Part shown: one piece after another, positions 41,634 to 51,762 of the stretch
Position numbering within the stretch: the stretch's first letter is position 1
Layout: every line of letters begins with the position of its first letter
Source: Pseudomonas sp. Q11
GTDB taxonomy: Bacteria; Pseudomonadota; Gammaproteobacteria; Pseudomonadales; Pseudomonadaceae
Assembly (NCBI RefSeq): GCF_024494355.1
Contig: NZ_JAKNQY010000002.1
Coordinates: 124,001-188,000 of the forward strand
Direction of reading: 5' to 3'
Length of the DNA: 64,000 bases
Program-made: the position numbers and the translations under genes
The notes under the pieces: generated by a model
Database searches by the model: none
What the model saw: the letters and a program-made list of their open reading frames with translations, nothing else
Told to the model about the DNA's origin: nothing

Positions 41634-42512
41634 ATGAATCCCTTCGAAGAAATGCGCATTTTTGCCCAGGTCATGGAGTCGGGCAGTTTCACCGCGGCGG
41701 CGGACAAACTGGGGCTGTCCAAGCAGTTCGTCAGCCGCAAGCTCATGGCGCTGGAACAGCGGCTGGGTGTGCGTTTGCTCAATCGCTCGACACGCCGGCT
41801 GGATGTAACGCCCCTGGGCCAGCGCTATCACGAAGCGGCGCTGCGCCTGCTCAGTGAAGTCGAACAGGTGGAGCAGGGCATCAGCGGCCAGACCAGCGAG
41901 CCTCGCGGCACCATTCGTCTCAGCGCACCGCTGTCGTTCGCGGTCGCGCACCTGGGCAGCCTGTTACCGTTATTCTTGCAGCGCTATCAGGAGGTGAGTG
42001 TCGAGGTGGATTTGAGTGATCGCTCGGTTGACTTGCTGGGGGAAGGCTACGACATCGCGCTGCGCATTGGCGTGCTGGAGGACTCGACATTGATCGCCCG
42101 GCGCATCGCGACCATTGAGCGGGTGTACTGCGCCAGCCCCGCCTACCTGGCGCGACGCGGTACGCCCGAACGGCCTGAAGACCTGCGCACTCACGATTGC
42201 CTGCCTTATGGGCATAGCCGTCAGGTGCAATGGCGATTCGGTGGAGGCAGCAAACCGCTGACCCTGGAGGTCGCCGGGCGCATGCGTGCCAATAACGGCG
42301 ATTTGCTCAGGGATGCGGCGGTCGCCGGCATGGGCATCACGTATCTGCCGACGTTCATTGTCGGGGAGGCGTTGACGGACGGTCGATTGATCAAGGTGCT
42401 CGAAGGCTTCGAGACAGAGGCGTTGGCGCTGTCGGCGGTCTATCCGCAACATCGGCAAAGTTCACGCCCGGTGCAGGCGCTGGTGGAGTTTTTGCGCGAA
42501 CAGATGCAGTGA
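41634..42512 (+). CDS. LysR-family transcriptional regulator (CrgA/DmlR-like subgroup)
   Basis: 292 residues from ATG 41634 (41628 is two codons longer). The frame continues upstream through a REP and is discounted there. The helix-turn-helix is SFTAAADKLGLSKQFVSRKL near 18-37, followed by LGVRLLNRSTRRLDVTPLG, characteristic of this subgroup. The effector domain occupies about 90-290. It is a single-gene unit; no divergent partner is present, so the target is unclear. Confidence 0.9.
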   Translation: MNPFEEMRIFAQVMESGSFTAAADKLGLSKQFVSRKLMALEQRLGVRLLNRSTRRLDVTPLGQRYHEAALRLLSEVEQVEQGISGQTSEPRGTIRLSAPLSFAVAHLGSLLPLFLQRYQEVSVEVDLSDRSVDLLGEGYDIALRIGVLEDSTLIARRIATIERVYCASPAYLARRGTPERPEDLRTHDCLPYGHSRQVQWRFGGGSKPLTLEVAGRMRANNGDLLRDAAVAGMGITYLPTFIVGEALTDGRLIKVLEGFETEALALSAVYPQHRQSSRPVQALVEFLREQMQ

Positions 42513-42523
42513 GCTGCCCGGCT

Positions 42524-42552
42524 GCGTTCAGCCGTGGCAAACGGCTGAACGC
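42524..42552. terminator. 12-bp perfect hairpin between convergent LysR and hemerythrin genes
   Basis: GCGTTCAGCCGT (42524-42535) pairs with ACGGCTGAACGC (42541-42552) across GGCAA. It is positioned to end both transcripts, though without T tracts. Confidence 0.7.
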
Positions 42553-42567
42553 ATCGGCAGTGCCTGA

Positions 42568-43044
42568 TCAGGCGGCCAGGCTGGAGCTGCTCATTTCTTT
42601 TTTGTACTGCGCCTTCATGGCTTCCATCTGCTCGCCCAACGACTCCAGCGTCGCTTTGCCCAGCAGCTTTTTGGCTTGAGGAAACATCTCGGTTTCTTCC
42701 TCTTCGATATGGTGCTCAAGCAACTCTTTGACCACTTTCACCCGGCCAGCGAACTCCGGCGTGGACGGATCGGTATTCTTCAGGTCCGGCAGCACCAGCG
42801 AGTCGACGGTGCGATGTTCTTCCTTGGCTTCGTAGTACATCTCGGCCTGCTCCTTGCCGCCGGCCTGCTTGTAGGCCGGATAAAGAATCTCTTCTTCCAG
42901 TCGGGTATGAATGGAGATTTCCATTTCCAGTTTCGCCAACAGATCGGTGCGTTTCTTGATGCCACGGCTGGTTGATTCGCTCAGCTGGGCAAGGATGGCC
43001 TTGACGCGTTCATGGTCGGCTTTCAACAGGTCGATGGCGTTCAT
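42568..43044 (-). CDS. Hemerythrin HHE domain protein
   Basis: 158 residues from ATG 43044 with CCAGGAGC upstream. A four-helix bundle carries the di-iron ligands: His in DLLKADHERV near 11, His and Glu in IHTRLEEEILYP near 45-49, His in EEHRTVDSL near 76 and HH with Glu in LEHHIEEEETEMFP near 112-118. Such bacterial hemerythrins bind or sense oxygen or nitric oxide, or protect against oxidative damage. It is a single-gene unit. Confidence 0.92.
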   Translation of the reverse strand: MNAIDLLKADHERVKAILAQLSESTSRGIKKRTDLLAKLEMEISIHTRLEEEILYPAYKQAGGKEQAEMYYEAKEEHRTVDSLVLPDLKNTDPSTPEFAGRVKVVKELLEHHIEEEETEMFPQAKKLLGKATLESLGEQMEAMKAQYKKEMSSSSLAA

Positions 43045-43245
43045 AGGTAGCTCCTGGCAATTCACGGGTGCGGGCCGGCTTCAAGCGCCGACGCCGCGTC
43101 ACATAGAAATTGCATCAGTCGTGCCAGCCGAATATTTTTGCAAAGTCGTTTAAAAACAGTCAGTTGTATGAGCCTGACTTTTGTTCATCGTGCAGGCTGC
43201 ATGAGGGCATGAAAAAATGCATTGCACTTTGCGCTGCCCCAATCG

Positions 43246-44343
43246 CTAGACGATCAGTTGCCGCACCCGCCCGGCAAGCGCCAGGCAGGAGGTCAGCCCT
43301 GGCGATTCGATCCCGAACAGATTGATCAGCCCCGGGACCTGATGCTCGGCGGCGCTGCTGATGAGGAAGTCCTGGGCAGGCTCGTTGGGGCCGGAAATTT
43401 TCGGACGGATGCCGCTGTAGCCCGGTTGCAGGCTTTGGTCCGGCAAGCCAGGCCAATAATTGCGAATCGCCGGGTAAAAGGCCTCGGCCCGGGCCGGGTC
43501 CACGCGGTAGTCCTCGCGTTCGAGCCACTCGGTGTCCGGACCAAAACGGGCCTGGCCCGCCAGGTCCAGGGTCATGTGGATGCCCAGGCCGGCAGCTTCC
43601 GGAGCGGGGTAGATCAGATGCCGAAAAGGCGCGCGTCCGGTCAGGCTGAAGTAGTTGCCCTTGCACAAGTAAGCGTGGGGCACCGAGTGCGGCGCCAGGC
43701 CTTCGATGCGGCGGGCGAGGGCGGGCGCCTGGAGGCCGGCGGCGTTGATCAGTTGGCGGCAGGACACACTCATCTGCGCAGTGCCACCCAAGTGCAGCAG
43801 GAAACCACCGGCGATGGTCTGCGCGCTCAGCATGGGCGTGTGGAATACGATGTCGGCACCGGCTGCTTCGGCATCCCCCTGCAAAGCCAGCATCAGCGCA
43901 TGCGCGTCGACGATACCGGTGGAAGGCGAATACAGCGCGGCCACGCACGCCAGGGCCGGTTCCAGCGCCAGCGCCTGTTTCTGATCGAGCAGACGCAGGT
44001 CGTCCACACCGTTCTTCAAGCCTCGCTCAAGCAAGGCCTTGAGCCCCTGCACCTGAACCTGATCCGTGGCAACGATCAATTTGCCAAGCCTGTGGGTCGC
44101 GACCCCGTGACTCTCGCAATACGCGTACAACCGCTGCCGACCCTCGACACACAGTTGCGCCTTGAGGCTCCCCGGAGGGTAATAAATGCCGGCATGGATG
44201 ACTTCGGAGTTGCGCGAGCTGGTGCCCATGCCGATGGCTTCGCCGGCTTCGATCAACAGCACTTCGTGACCGGCCTGGGCCATTTCCCGAGCCACGGCGA
44301 GCCCGACCACGCCAGCGCCCACCACCACGCATTCGATGTCCAT
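43246..44343 (-). CDS. LhgO-like FAD-dependent oxidoreductase (L-2-hydroxyglutarate oxidase family)
   Basis: 365 residues from ATG 44343 with CCAAGGGGAAAGGG upstream. The FAD fold begins at [17 protein letters not shown] near 6 and continues to [18 protein letters not shown], the family's signature around 41-58. The C-terminus has [17 protein letters not shown]. LhgO oxidises L-2-hydroxyglutarate to 2-oxoglutarate and passes electrons to the quinone pool. At 365 residues it is shorter than E. coli LhgO (about 420), so a different 2-hydroxy acid or amino acid substrate is possible. It sits just downstream of the nuo operon terminator region, divergent from it. Confidence 0.85.
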   Translation of the reverse strand: MDIECVVVGAGVVGLAVAREMAQAGHEVLLIEAGEAIGMGTSSRNSEVIHAGIYYPPGSLKAQLCVEGRQRLYAYCESHGVATHRLGKLIVATDQVQVQGLKALLERGLKNGVDDLRLLDQKQALALEPALACVAALYSPSTGIVDAHALMLALQGDAEAAGADIVFHTPMLSAQTIAGGFLLHLGGTAQMSVSCRQLINAAGLQAPALARRIEGLAPHSVPHAYLCKGNYFSLTGRAPFRHLIYPAPEAAGLGIHMTLDLAGQARFGPDTEWLEREDYRVDPARAEAFYPAIRNYWPGLPDQSLQPGYSGIRPKISGPNEPAQDFLISSAAEHQVPGLINLFGIESPGLTSCLALAGRVRQLIV

Positions 44344-44426
44344 GGCCAAACCCTTTCCCCTTGGAGTCGTCTATGCTCAAGCGCCTCAGGATAGCCCGGC
44401 GCAGGCAACTTCTACAGCCAAAAAAA

Positions 44427-44456
44427 ATGCCCGTATCAGGCGATACGGGCATTTTT
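44427..44456. terminator. Bidirectional rho-independent terminator of the nuo operon
   Basis: ATGCCCGTATC (44427-44437) pairs perfectly with GATACGGGCAT (44442-44452) across AGGC. A runs precede it and T runs follow it. It lies 23 bases after the nuoN stop and ends the 15-kb operon on the minus strand. Confidence 0.92.
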
Positions 44457-44478
44457 GATGGCTACACCGTTCGGGCGA

Positions 44479-45942
44479 TCAACCCGTCAGGCCGGCCTGC
44501 TGTACCAGGGTCAGCAACGGTTGCGGGTACACACCGAGGAAGAACGCCAGTACGGCGATGGCCAGCAGCATCACGCCGCCTGCCTTCTGTTCCCAGTGCA
44601 GCTCGGCATCGTGGCGACGCAGGTTCGGCTCCATCAGGTACAGGGTGACCATCACGCGCAGGTAGTAGAACACGCCGATGGCACTGCCCAGCACCAGGGA
44701 ACCGACCAGCCACCATTGGTGAGCCTCGACACCGGTGGCGATGATGTAGAACTTGCCGATGAAGCCGGCGGTCAGCGGGATGCCGGCCAGGGACAGCATC
44801 ATCACGGTCAGCACGGCGGTCAGGTACGGACGGCGCCAGAACAGGCCGCGGTATTCGTACAGGGCGTCAGCGTCGCGGCCGTTGTACGGCGAGGACATCA
44901 GGGTGATCACGCCGAACGCGCCAAGGCTGGTGATCACGTAGGTGACCAGGTACACGCCGATGGCTTCCACCGCCAGGCCTTTGCTGGCGATCAGGGCGAT
45001 CAGCAGGTAACCGAAGTGGGCGATGGACGAGTAACCCAGCAGACGCTTGAGGTTGCTCTGGGTCAGCGCCAGCAGGTTACCGAACAGGATCGAGGCGATG
45101 GCGATGATGGTCAGTACGTTATTCAGCACACCGCTGCTGGCCACTGGCGAGATCTGGAACAGCCGCACCATCACCGCGAACACGGCGACTTTCGACGCGG
45201 TGGCCAGGAACGCCGCCACTGGCGCCGGGGCGCCTTCGTAGACGTCCGGGGTCCAGAGGTGGAAAGGCACCAGCGACAGCTTGAACGCCAGGCCGATCAG
45301 CATCATGCCCAGGCCCAGTTGCGCGATCGGGCTAGGCAGGCCGGTGGCCGCCAGGGCCTGGCCGATGCCGACGAAGCTCAGGGTGCCCGCCTCGGCGTAG
45401 AGCAGGGCCATGCCGAACAACAGGAACGCGGAACCGGCGGCCGACAGCACCATGTACTTGATGCCGGCTTCCAGGGAGCGCTTGTTGAAGAAGGCATAGG
45501 CCACCAGACCGTAGACCGGCACCGACAGCAGCTCCAGGCCGATGAACAGGCTGGCCAGGTGCTGCGCGCTGACCAGGACCAGGCCACCGGCGGCGGCCAT
45601 CAGGATCAGCAGGTACAGTTCTTCGCGGTTGCCCGGGTAACCCGAACCGCCATCGCCGAGGTAGGCGTGGGCGAGGGTGACGCAGGCGAGGGTGGCGACC
45701 AGGATCAGCGCCATGTAGAGGCAGGCGAAGCTGTCGATTTGTATCAGCGGGGTGACCGCCAGCGGCGCGACTTTCAGGGCCGGCAAAATCGACAGCAGGG
45801 CCAGGTTCAGCCCCGCCACCGACAGCAGGAAGGTCTGTGAGTGATTGCGCCGCCAGGCGATCGCCAGCATCACCACGATGATCGTGGCGCTGGTGATCAA
45901 CAGCGGCGCAAGCGCGATAAAGTGTTGAATCGTGAATTCCAT
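44479..45942 (-). CDS. nuoN: NADH-quinone oxidoreductase subunit N
   Basis: 487 residues from ATG 45942 ([18 protein letters not shown]); an upstream extension lies inside nuoM in another frame. Thirteen to fourteen membrane spans form one of the three antiporter-like proton-pumping subunits of complex I. Conserved helix-break and lysine segments ([32 protein letters not shown]) are in place. It is the last gene of the operon, seven bases after nuoM. Confidence 0.97.
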   Translation of the reverse strand: MEFTIQHFIALAPLLITSATIIVVMLAIAWRRNHSQTFLLSVAGLNLALLSILPALKVAPLAVTPLIQIDSFACLYMALILVATLACVTLAHAYLGDGGSGYPGNREELYLLILMAAAGGLVLVSAQHLASLFIGLELLSVPVYGLVAYAFFNKRSLEAGIKYMVLSAAGSAFLLFGMALLYAEAGTLSFVGIGQALAATGLPSPIAQLGLGMMLIGLAFKLSLVPFHLWTPDVYEGAPAPVAAFLATASKVAVFAVMVRLFQISPVASSGVLNNVLTIIAIASILFGNLLALTQSNLKRLLGYSSIAHFGYLLIALIASKGLAVEAIGVYLVTYVITSLGAFGVITLMSSPYNGRDADALYEYRGLFWRRPYLTAVLTVMMLSLAGIPLTAGFIGKFYIIATGVEAHQWWLVGSLVLGSAIGVFYYLRVMVTLYLMEPNLRRHDAELHWEQKAGGVMLLAIAVLAFFLGVYPQPLLTLVQQAGLTG

Positions 45943-45949
45943 AGCGCTC

Positions 45950-47482
45950 TTACCGGGCCGAAGCGAGTTGAGAGAAGGCGGTGCCGAGCCACTGCTGCAC
46001 GCCATGCATGGTGGCGGCAGAGGTGTCGAGGAACGGTTGCGGGAAAACGCCGAGGTAAACCAGCAGCACCGCAAGGCCGAGCACCATGATCAGTTCGCGA
46101 CCGTCCATGCCACGCAGCACTTCGTCCGACTTGGTCGGGCCAAAGTAGGCGCGGTGGATCATGATCAGCGAGTAGACCGAACCGAACACCAGACCAGAGG
46201 TGGCGATGGCGGTGATCCATGGAGCGCTGGCGAACGTGCCGATCAGGATCAGGAACTCGCCGACGAAGTTACCGGTGCCCGGCAGGCCCAGGGACGCCGC
46301 GGCGAAGAACAGGCTGATGGCCGGCAGGTAAGCGATGCGCGACCAGATGCCGCCCATTTCACGCATGTCCCGAGTGTGCAGGCGCTCATACAACTGGCCG
46401 CTGAGGATAAACAGCGCCGCAGCCGACAGGCCGTGGGCCAACATCTGGATCACTGCGCCTTGCAGGGCCAACTGGCTACCGGAGTAGATCCCGATCAGCA
46501 CGAAGCCCATGTGCGAAACGCTGGAGAACGCGATCAGGCGCTTGATGTCGGTCTGGGCGAACGCCAGGAACGCACCGTAGAAAATCCCGATCAGGCCCAG
46601 GGTCATGGCAATCGGCGCGAACTCGGCCGAGGCATTGGGGAACAGCGGCAGGGCGAAGCGCAGCAGGCCGTAGGCGGCGGTCTTGAGCAAGATACCGGCC
46701 AGGTCCACGGAACCTGCGGTCGGTGCCTGGGCGTGGGCGTCCGGCAGCCAGGAGTGGAACGGTACCACCGGCAGCTTCACCGCGAAGGCGATGAAGAAAC
46801 CCAGCATCAGCACGTACTCGGTGGTGCGTGACATCTCTACTTTCAACAGGTCGGCGTAGTTGAAGGTAATCACGCCGGTGTTGTTGAAGTTGACCAGCAC
46901 CAGACCAAGGATCGCCACCAGCATGATCAGGCCGGAAGCCTGGGTGAAGATGAAGAACTTGGTCGCCGCGTAGATCCGGGTTTTCTTGCCGTCCGAAGAA
47001 CTGTGACCCCAGAGCGCGATGAGGAAGTACATCGGCACCAGCATCATTTCCCAGAAGAAGAAGAACATGAACAGGTCCAGCGCCAGGAACACGCCGATCA
47101 CGCCGCCCAGGATCCACATCAGGTTCAGGTGGAAGAAACCGACGTGACGCTGGATCTCTTTCCAGGAGCACAGGACCGAGAGGATACCCAGCAGGCCGGT
47201 CAGCAGGATCATCAGCAGCGACAGGCCGTCCAGGGCCAGGTGCACGCTGATGCCGAAGCGTTCGATCCAGATGTGCTTGAACTCAAGCGCCCAGGTAGGA
47301 TCGGCGCCAGGGGCCGGAGCAAATGAATAGTCGCCGGTCGCCCAGAGCCAGAGGCCGAGCGCGAGTTCCAGGGACATGGTCAGCAACGCAATCCAGCGCG
47401 GGAGGGTGGAGCTTGAACGCTCCGCCATCCAGCACAGCAGGCCGCCGATGAAGGGGATCAGGATTAGCCAGGGCAGAATCAT
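45950..47482 (-). CDS. nuoM: NADH-quinone oxidoreductase subunit M
   Basis: 510 residues and about 14 spans; an antiporter-like proton-pumping subunit of complex I in the inner membrane. The key glutamate is in [13 protein letters not shown] near 140-150, and the antiporter signature [20 protein letters not shown] is at about 230. It lies 39 bases after nuoL, the widest gap in the distal half of the operon. Confidence 0.97.
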   Translation of the reverse strand: MILPWLILIPFIGGLLCWMAERSSSTLPRWIALLTMSLELALGLWLWATGDYSFAPAPGADPTWALEFKHIWIERFGISVHLALDGLSLLMILLTGLLGILSVLCSWKEIQRHVGFFHLNLMWILGGVIGVFLALDLFMFFFFWEMMLVPMYFLIALWGHSSSDGKKTRIYAATKFFIFTQASGLIMLVAILGLVLVNFNNTGVITFNYADLLKVEMSRTTEYVLMLGFFIAFAVKLPVVPFHSWLPDAHAQAPTAGSVDLAGILLKTAAYGLLRFALPLFPNASAEFAPIAMTLGLIGIFYGAFLAFAQTDIKRLIAFSSVSHMGFVLIGIYSGSQLALQGAVIQMLAHGLSAAALFILSGQLYERLHTRDMREMGGIWSRIAYLPAISLFFAAASLGLPGTGNFVGEFLILIGTFASAPWITAIATSGLVFGSVYSLIMIHRAYFGPTKSDEVLRGMDGRELIMVLGLAVLLVYLGVFPQPFLDTSAATMHGVQQWLGTAFSQLASAR

Positions 47483-47521
47483 GACGGGCTCGTTTCCTTT
47501 CGCAAGTTCGCAAGGTTCATA

Positions 47522-49375
47522 TCAGACCGCTACCAGCACGATGGCGCCGATAACCAGCACGGCGCCAGCCGCCATGGAAGCCGCATACCAACGCAGTTGA
47601 CCGGTCTCGGTACGGCTCAGGGCAGTGTGGCCGCCCTTGGCCATGCGCGGGATCAGGCCAATGGTCTGGTCGAGCGGGTCTTTGCGCAGAATGTGGCTGA
47701 TCGCAAGGTATGGCTTGACGAACAGTTTGTCGTAGATCCAGTCGAAGCCCCAGGCAGCGAACCACCAGGCCGAAAGGAAGCGCCCGATGCCGCTGTTGGC
47801 GACCGCCGTGGCGAAACGACGCTTGCCCAGGAACAGCAGGGCGGCCAGCAGGATACCTGCCAGGGCGATAGCGCCCGAGGCGATTTCCAGGCTGTGCTTG
47901 GCTTCGCCGCCGGCATGGCCGACGCTCTGCGGCAGCACATCGGCCAGCGGTGGCGTGATCAGGGCGCCGATGAAGGTCGACAGCACGATCAGCACCGACA
48001 GTGGCAGCCAGTGGGCAATACCATGGCCGGCGTGGGCTTCGGTCTTGGCTTCACCGTGGAACGCGATGAAGATCAGGCGGAAGGTGTACAGCGAGGTCAT
48101 GAACGCACCGACCAGGCCGGCATAGAGCAGGCCCTGGTTACCGCTGGCGAACGCTTCCCAGAGGATCTCGTCCTTGGAGTAGAAACCGGCGGTGACCAGT
48201 GGCAGGGCCGCCAGGGCCGCGCCGCCGACGATGAAACTGGCGTAGGCCAGCGGCAGTTTTTTCCACAGGCCGCCCATCTTGAAGATGTTCTGCTCGTGGT
48301 GGCAGGCCACGATCACCGCACCGGAAGCAAGGAACAGCAGCGCCTTGAAGAAGGCGTGGGTCATCAGGTGGAAGATCGCGCCTTCCCAGGCACCGACGCC
48401 CAACGCCAGGAACATGTAGCCGATCTGGCTCATGGTCGAGTAGGCGAGGATACGCTTGATGTCGGTCTGGACCAGGGCGGCGAAACCGGCCAGCACCAGG
48501 GTCACACCGCCGACGATGCCGACCAGGTGCAGGATGTCCGGCGCCAGGGCGAACAGACCGTGGGTACGGGCGATCAGGTAGACACCGGCGGTCACCATGG
48601 TCGCGGCGTGGATCAGTGCCGAAACCGGGGTAGGACCAGCCATCGCATCCGCCAGCCAGGTCTGCAGCGGCAGTTGCGCGGATTTACCGACAGCGCCGCC
48701 CAGCAGCATCAGGGTCGCCAGGACGATCCAGAAGTCGCCAGCCTGGAAGTGCTCGGGCGCACGTACCAGCAGTTCCTGGATGTTCAGCGTGCCCAGTTGC
48801 TGGAACAGGATGAACAGGCCGATGGCCATGAACACGTCGCCGATCCGGGTCACGATGAACGCCTTGAGCGCCGCGTTACCGTTGTTGCGGTTGCTGTAGT
48901 AGAAACCGATCAACAGGTACGAGCACAGGCCCACGCCTTCCCAGCCGAAGTACAGGAACAGCAGGTTATCGCCGAGCACCAGGAACAGCATGCTGGCGAT
49001 GAACAGGTTGGTGTAGGCAAAGAAGCGCGAGTAACCGGCTTCACCACGCATGTACCAGGAGGCGAACAGGTGGATCAGGAAACCCACGCCGACCACCACG
49101 CCCAGCATGGTCACCGACAGGCCATCCAGGTACAGGGCGAAGTTCGGCGTGAAGCCTTCCACCGCCATCCACTGCCACAGCACCTGCACGTACGCGCCAC
49201 CTTCAGGCGGGGCGACGTTGAACTGCCAGATCACGTAGGCCGTGACGAGGGCAGACAGGCCGATGGACCCCACGCCAACCAGCGCCGAAAGGTTCTCCGA
49301 CCAGCGTCCACGAGAGAACGACAGGAGCAGGAAACCGATGAGGGGAAATACGAAAGTCAGAAAGAGTAGGTTCAT
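47522..49375 (-). CDS. nuoL: NADH-quinone oxidoreductase subunit L
   Basis: 617 residues, the normal length. It has about 16 spans with the antiporter core ([19 protein letters not shown] near 140, [20 protein letters not shown] near 225-245). A long C-terminal segment corresponds to the lateral amphipathic helix that braces the membrane arm. It is the distal proton pump of complex I. Its start overlaps the nuoK stop by four bases. Confidence 0.97.
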   Translation of the reverse strand: MNLLFLTFVFPLIGFLLLSFSRGRWSENLSALVGVGSIGLSALVTAYVIWQFNVAPPEGGAYVQVLWQWMAVEGFTPNFALYLDGLSVTMLGVVVGVGFLIHLFASWYMRGEAGYSRFFAYTNLFIASMLFLVLGDNLLFLYFGWEGVGLCSYLLIGFYYSNRNNGNAALKAFIVTRIGDVFMAIGLFILFQQLGTLNIQELLVRAPEHFQAGDFWIVLATLMLLGGAVGKSAQLPLQTWLADAMAGPTPVSALIHAATMVTAGVYLIARTHGLFALAPDILHLVGIVGGVTLVLAGFAALVQTDIKRILAYSTMSQIGYMFLALGVGAWEGAIFHLMTHAFFKALLFLASGAVIVACHHEQNIFKMGGLWKKLPLAYASFIVGGAALAALPLVTAGFYSKDEILWEAFASGNQGLLYAGLVGAFMTSLYTFRLIFIAFHGEAKTEAHAGHGIAHWLPLSVLIVLSTFIGALITPPLADVLPQSVGHAGGEAKHSLEIASGAIALAGILLAALLFLGKRRFATAVANSGIGRFLSAWWFAAWGFDWIYDKLFVKPYLAISHILRKDPLDQTIGLIPRMAKGGHTALSRTETGQLRWYAASMAAGAVLVIGAIVLVAV

Positions 49376-49680
49376 CCGCGCATCTCGCTGGCAGCGTCGA
49401 TATCGAGAGTGTGGAAGCGGCGATACAGCTGCAACAGAATCGCCAGGCCGATACTGGCCTCAGCGGCTGCCAGGCTGATCACCAGGATGAACATGACTTG
49501 TCCATCCGGTTGCGCCCAGCGAGCGCCCGCGACGATGAAGGCCAGGGCGGAGGCATTCATCATGACCTCCAGGCTCATCAGCACGAACAGAATGTTGCGG
49601 CGGACCATCAGGCCGACCAGACCGAGGCAGAACAGGATGCCGGCAACCGCCAGACCATGCTCGAGAGGGATAGCAGGCAT
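49372..49680 (-). CDS. nuoK: NADH-quinone oxidoreductase subunit K
   Basis: 102 residues from ATG 49680 ([20 protein letters not shown]). Three membrane spans contain the two glutamates needed for proton transfer, in [11 protein letters not shown] near 36 and [10 protein letters not shown] near 72. It links the quinone-site module to the antiporters. It overlaps nuoL by four bases and lies four bases after nuoJ. Confidence 0.97.
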   Translation of the reverse strand: MPAIPLEHGLAVAGILFCLGLVGLMVRRNILFVLMSLEVMMNASALAFIVAGARWAQPDGQVMFILVISLAAAEASIGLAILLQLYRRFHTLDIDAASEMRG

Positions 49681-49684
49681 GTGA

Positions 49685-50185
49685 TTACTCCTTCGCCTCG
49701 TTACGGCCCAAATGGAATGCCGTGACGGCTGCGGCAAGCAGCAGCATCGAGGCGAGTTCGACCACCAGCAGGTACGGGCCGAACAGGCTGATGCCCACGG
49801 CCTTGGCGTCTACGGTGGTGTGGCCGATGGCCTGGCCGCTCTGGTGAGCGAACAGCACATACAGCAATTCACCCAGCAGCAGCGCGGCGAGAATCACCGG
49901 GCCCGCCCAGATGCCCGGCTTGAGCCAGGAGCGTTCTTGCTGCACCGAGGCCGGGCCCAGGTTCAGCATCATCACCACGAACACGAACAGCACCATGATG
50001 GCGCCGGCGTAGGCGATCACTTCCAGCGCGCCGGCAAACGGCGCGCCGAGGCTGAAGAAGGTCATGGCCACGGCGATCAGCGAGATGATCAGGTAGAGCA
50101 GGGCGTGCACGGGGTTGGTGTTGGTGACCACTCGAAGCGTGGAGACCACCGCGATACCCGATGCGAAATAGAAAGCGAATTCCAT
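49685..50185 (-). CDS. nuoJ: NADH-quinone oxidoreductase subunit J
   Basis: 166 residues with five spans. The third span region, [20 protein letters not shown] near 52-71, contains the pi-bulge segment that flips during complex I catalysis. It lies nine bases after nuoI. Confidence 0.96.
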   Translation of the reverse strand: MEFAFYFASGIAVVSTLRVVTNTNPVHALLYLIISLIAVAMTFFSLGAPFAGALEVIAYAGAIMVLFVFVVMMLNLGPASVQQERSWLKPGIWAGPVILAALLLGELLYVLFAHQSGQAIGHTTVDAKAVGISLFGPYLLVVELASMLLLAAAVTAFHLGRNEAKE

Positions 50186-50194
50186 CTTTCTTCC

Positions 50195-50743
50195 TTAAGG
50201 CAGCAAGCTCTTCACGTTGATCGGTTCGGCTTCATTTTGCGCGGCGCCTTTTGGCTTACCGGCAATGGCCATACCTGCAACACGATAGAAGTTGTAATCA
50301 GGGTTTTTACCGGGACCGGAAATCAGCAGATCTTCTTTCTCGTACACCAGGTCCTGACGTTTGAACTCGGCCATTTCGAAGTCCGGCGTGAGCTGGATCG
50401 CGGTGGTCGGGCACGCTTCCTCGCAGAGGCCGCAGAAAATGCAGCGCGAGAAGTTGATACGGAAGAAGTCCGGGTACCAGCGACCGTCTTCGGTTTCGGC
50501 TTTCTGCAACGAGATGCAGCCCACCGGGCACGCTACGGCGCACAGGTTGCAGGCCACGCAGCGTTCTTCGCCGTCGGGGTCGCGGGTCAGGACGATGCGG
50601 CCGCGATAACGCGGCGGCAGGTAGACCGCTTCTTCAGGGTATTGCAGGGTGTCGCGCTTGCGAAAGCCATGGCCGAAGATCATGACCAGGCTTCGCAGTT
50701 GGGTACCGGTACCCTTAACGATGTCGCCAATATATTTGAACAT
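50195..50743 (-). CDS. nuoI: NADH-quinone oxidoreductase subunit I (two [4Fe-4S] clusters)
   Basis: 182 residues. Two ferredoxin motifs, [15 protein letters not shown] near 62-76 and [12 protein letters not shown] near 101-112, bind clusters N6a and N6b, which carry electrons between NuoG and NuoB. The N-terminal helix attaches it to the membrane arm. It lies 11 bases after nuoH. Confidence 0.97.
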   Translation of the reverse strand: MFKYIGDIVKGTGTQLRSLVMIFGHGFRKRDTLQYPEEAVYLPPRYRGRIVLTRDPDGEERCVACNLCAVACPVGCISLQKAETEDGRWYPDFFRINFSRCIFCGLCEEACPTTAIQLTPDFEMAEFKRQDLVYEKEDLLISGPGKNPDYNFYRVAGMAIAGKPKGAAQNEAEPINVKSLLP

Positions 50744-50754
50744 GGGTCAAATCC

Positions 50755-51762
50755 TCACTGAACCGCGGCCGCAGGCGTGTTCATCAACACGATCGCAGCG
50801 GTCACCAGCAAATTGATCAGGGTCAGCGGCAGGCAGAATTTCCAGCTGAAGTCCATCACCTGGTCGTAGCGCGGGCGCGGGATCGAGGCGCGCAGCAGGA
50901 CGAACAGCATGATGAAGAACGCGGTCTTCAGGGCAAACCAGACGAAGGACAGTTGCGGCAGGATGCCGAACGGACCGTGCCAGCCACCGAAGAACAACGT
51001 CACCAGCAGCGCCGAGATCAGGATGATGCCGATGTATTCACCGACGAAAAACATGCCCCATTTCATGCCGGCATATTCGATGTGGTAACCGTCGGCCAGC
51101 TCCTGTTCCGCTTCCGGTTGGTCGAAGGGGTGACGGTGAGTCACGGCCACGCCGGCCACGAAGAAGGTACAGAAACCGAAGAACTGCGGAATGATGAACC
51201 ACAGGTTCTGGGCCTGGTACTCGACGATGTCGCGCATGTTGAACGAGCCGGCCTGGACCACGACGCCCATGAGCGCCAGGCCCATGAACACTTCGTAGGA
51301 CACGGTCTGGGCCGAGGCCCGCAGGCTGCCCAGAAGGGCGAACTTGTTGTTGCTCGACCAGCCGGCGAACAGCACCGCGTACACCGACAGACCCGCCATG
51401 GCGAAGAAGAACAGCAGGCCGATGTTCAGGTCCGCCACGCCCCAGGTCGGGGTGATCGGAATGATCGCGAAGGCGATCAGCAAGGCGCTCATGGCCACGA
51501 CCGGTGCCAGGGTGAAGATCACCTTGTCGGCAAACGGCGGCGTCCAGTCTTCCTTGAAGAACATCTTGATCATGTCGGCGGCGATCTGGAACATGCCGAA
51601 CGGGCCGACGCGGTTCGGACCGTAACGGTCCTGCCACCAGCCCAGCAGGCGACGTTCGACGAAGCTCAGCAGCGCACCGCAGACCACCACGGCCAGCAGA
51701 ATCACGATGGCTTTGAGAACCGTCAGGATCACGTCGATCACTTCAGGGGTAAACCAGCTCAT
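50755..51762 (-). CDS. nuoH: NADH-quinone oxidoreductase subunit H
   Basis: 335 residues and eight spans. The cytoplasmic loop with [20 protein letters not shown] near 218-237 forms the roof of the quinone chamber and the start of the proton path. Its start overlaps the nuoG stop by four bases (ATGA). Confidence 0.97.
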   Translation of the reverse strand: MSWFTPEVIDVILTVLKAIVILLAVVVCGALLSFVERRLLGWWQDRYGPNRVGPFGMFQIAADMIKMFFKEDWTPPFADKVIFTLAPVVAMSALLIAFAIIPITPTWGVADLNIGLLFFFAMAGLSVYAVLFAGWSSNNKFALLGSLRASAQTVSYEVFMGLALMGVVVQAGSFNMRDIVEYQAQNLWFIIPQFFGFCTFFVAGVAVTHRHPFDQPEAEQELADGYHIEYAGMKWGMFFVGEYIGIILISALLVTLFFGGWHGPFGILPQLSFVWFALKTAFFIMLFVLLRASIPRPRYDQVMDFSWKFCLPLTLINLLVTAAIVLMNTPAAAVQ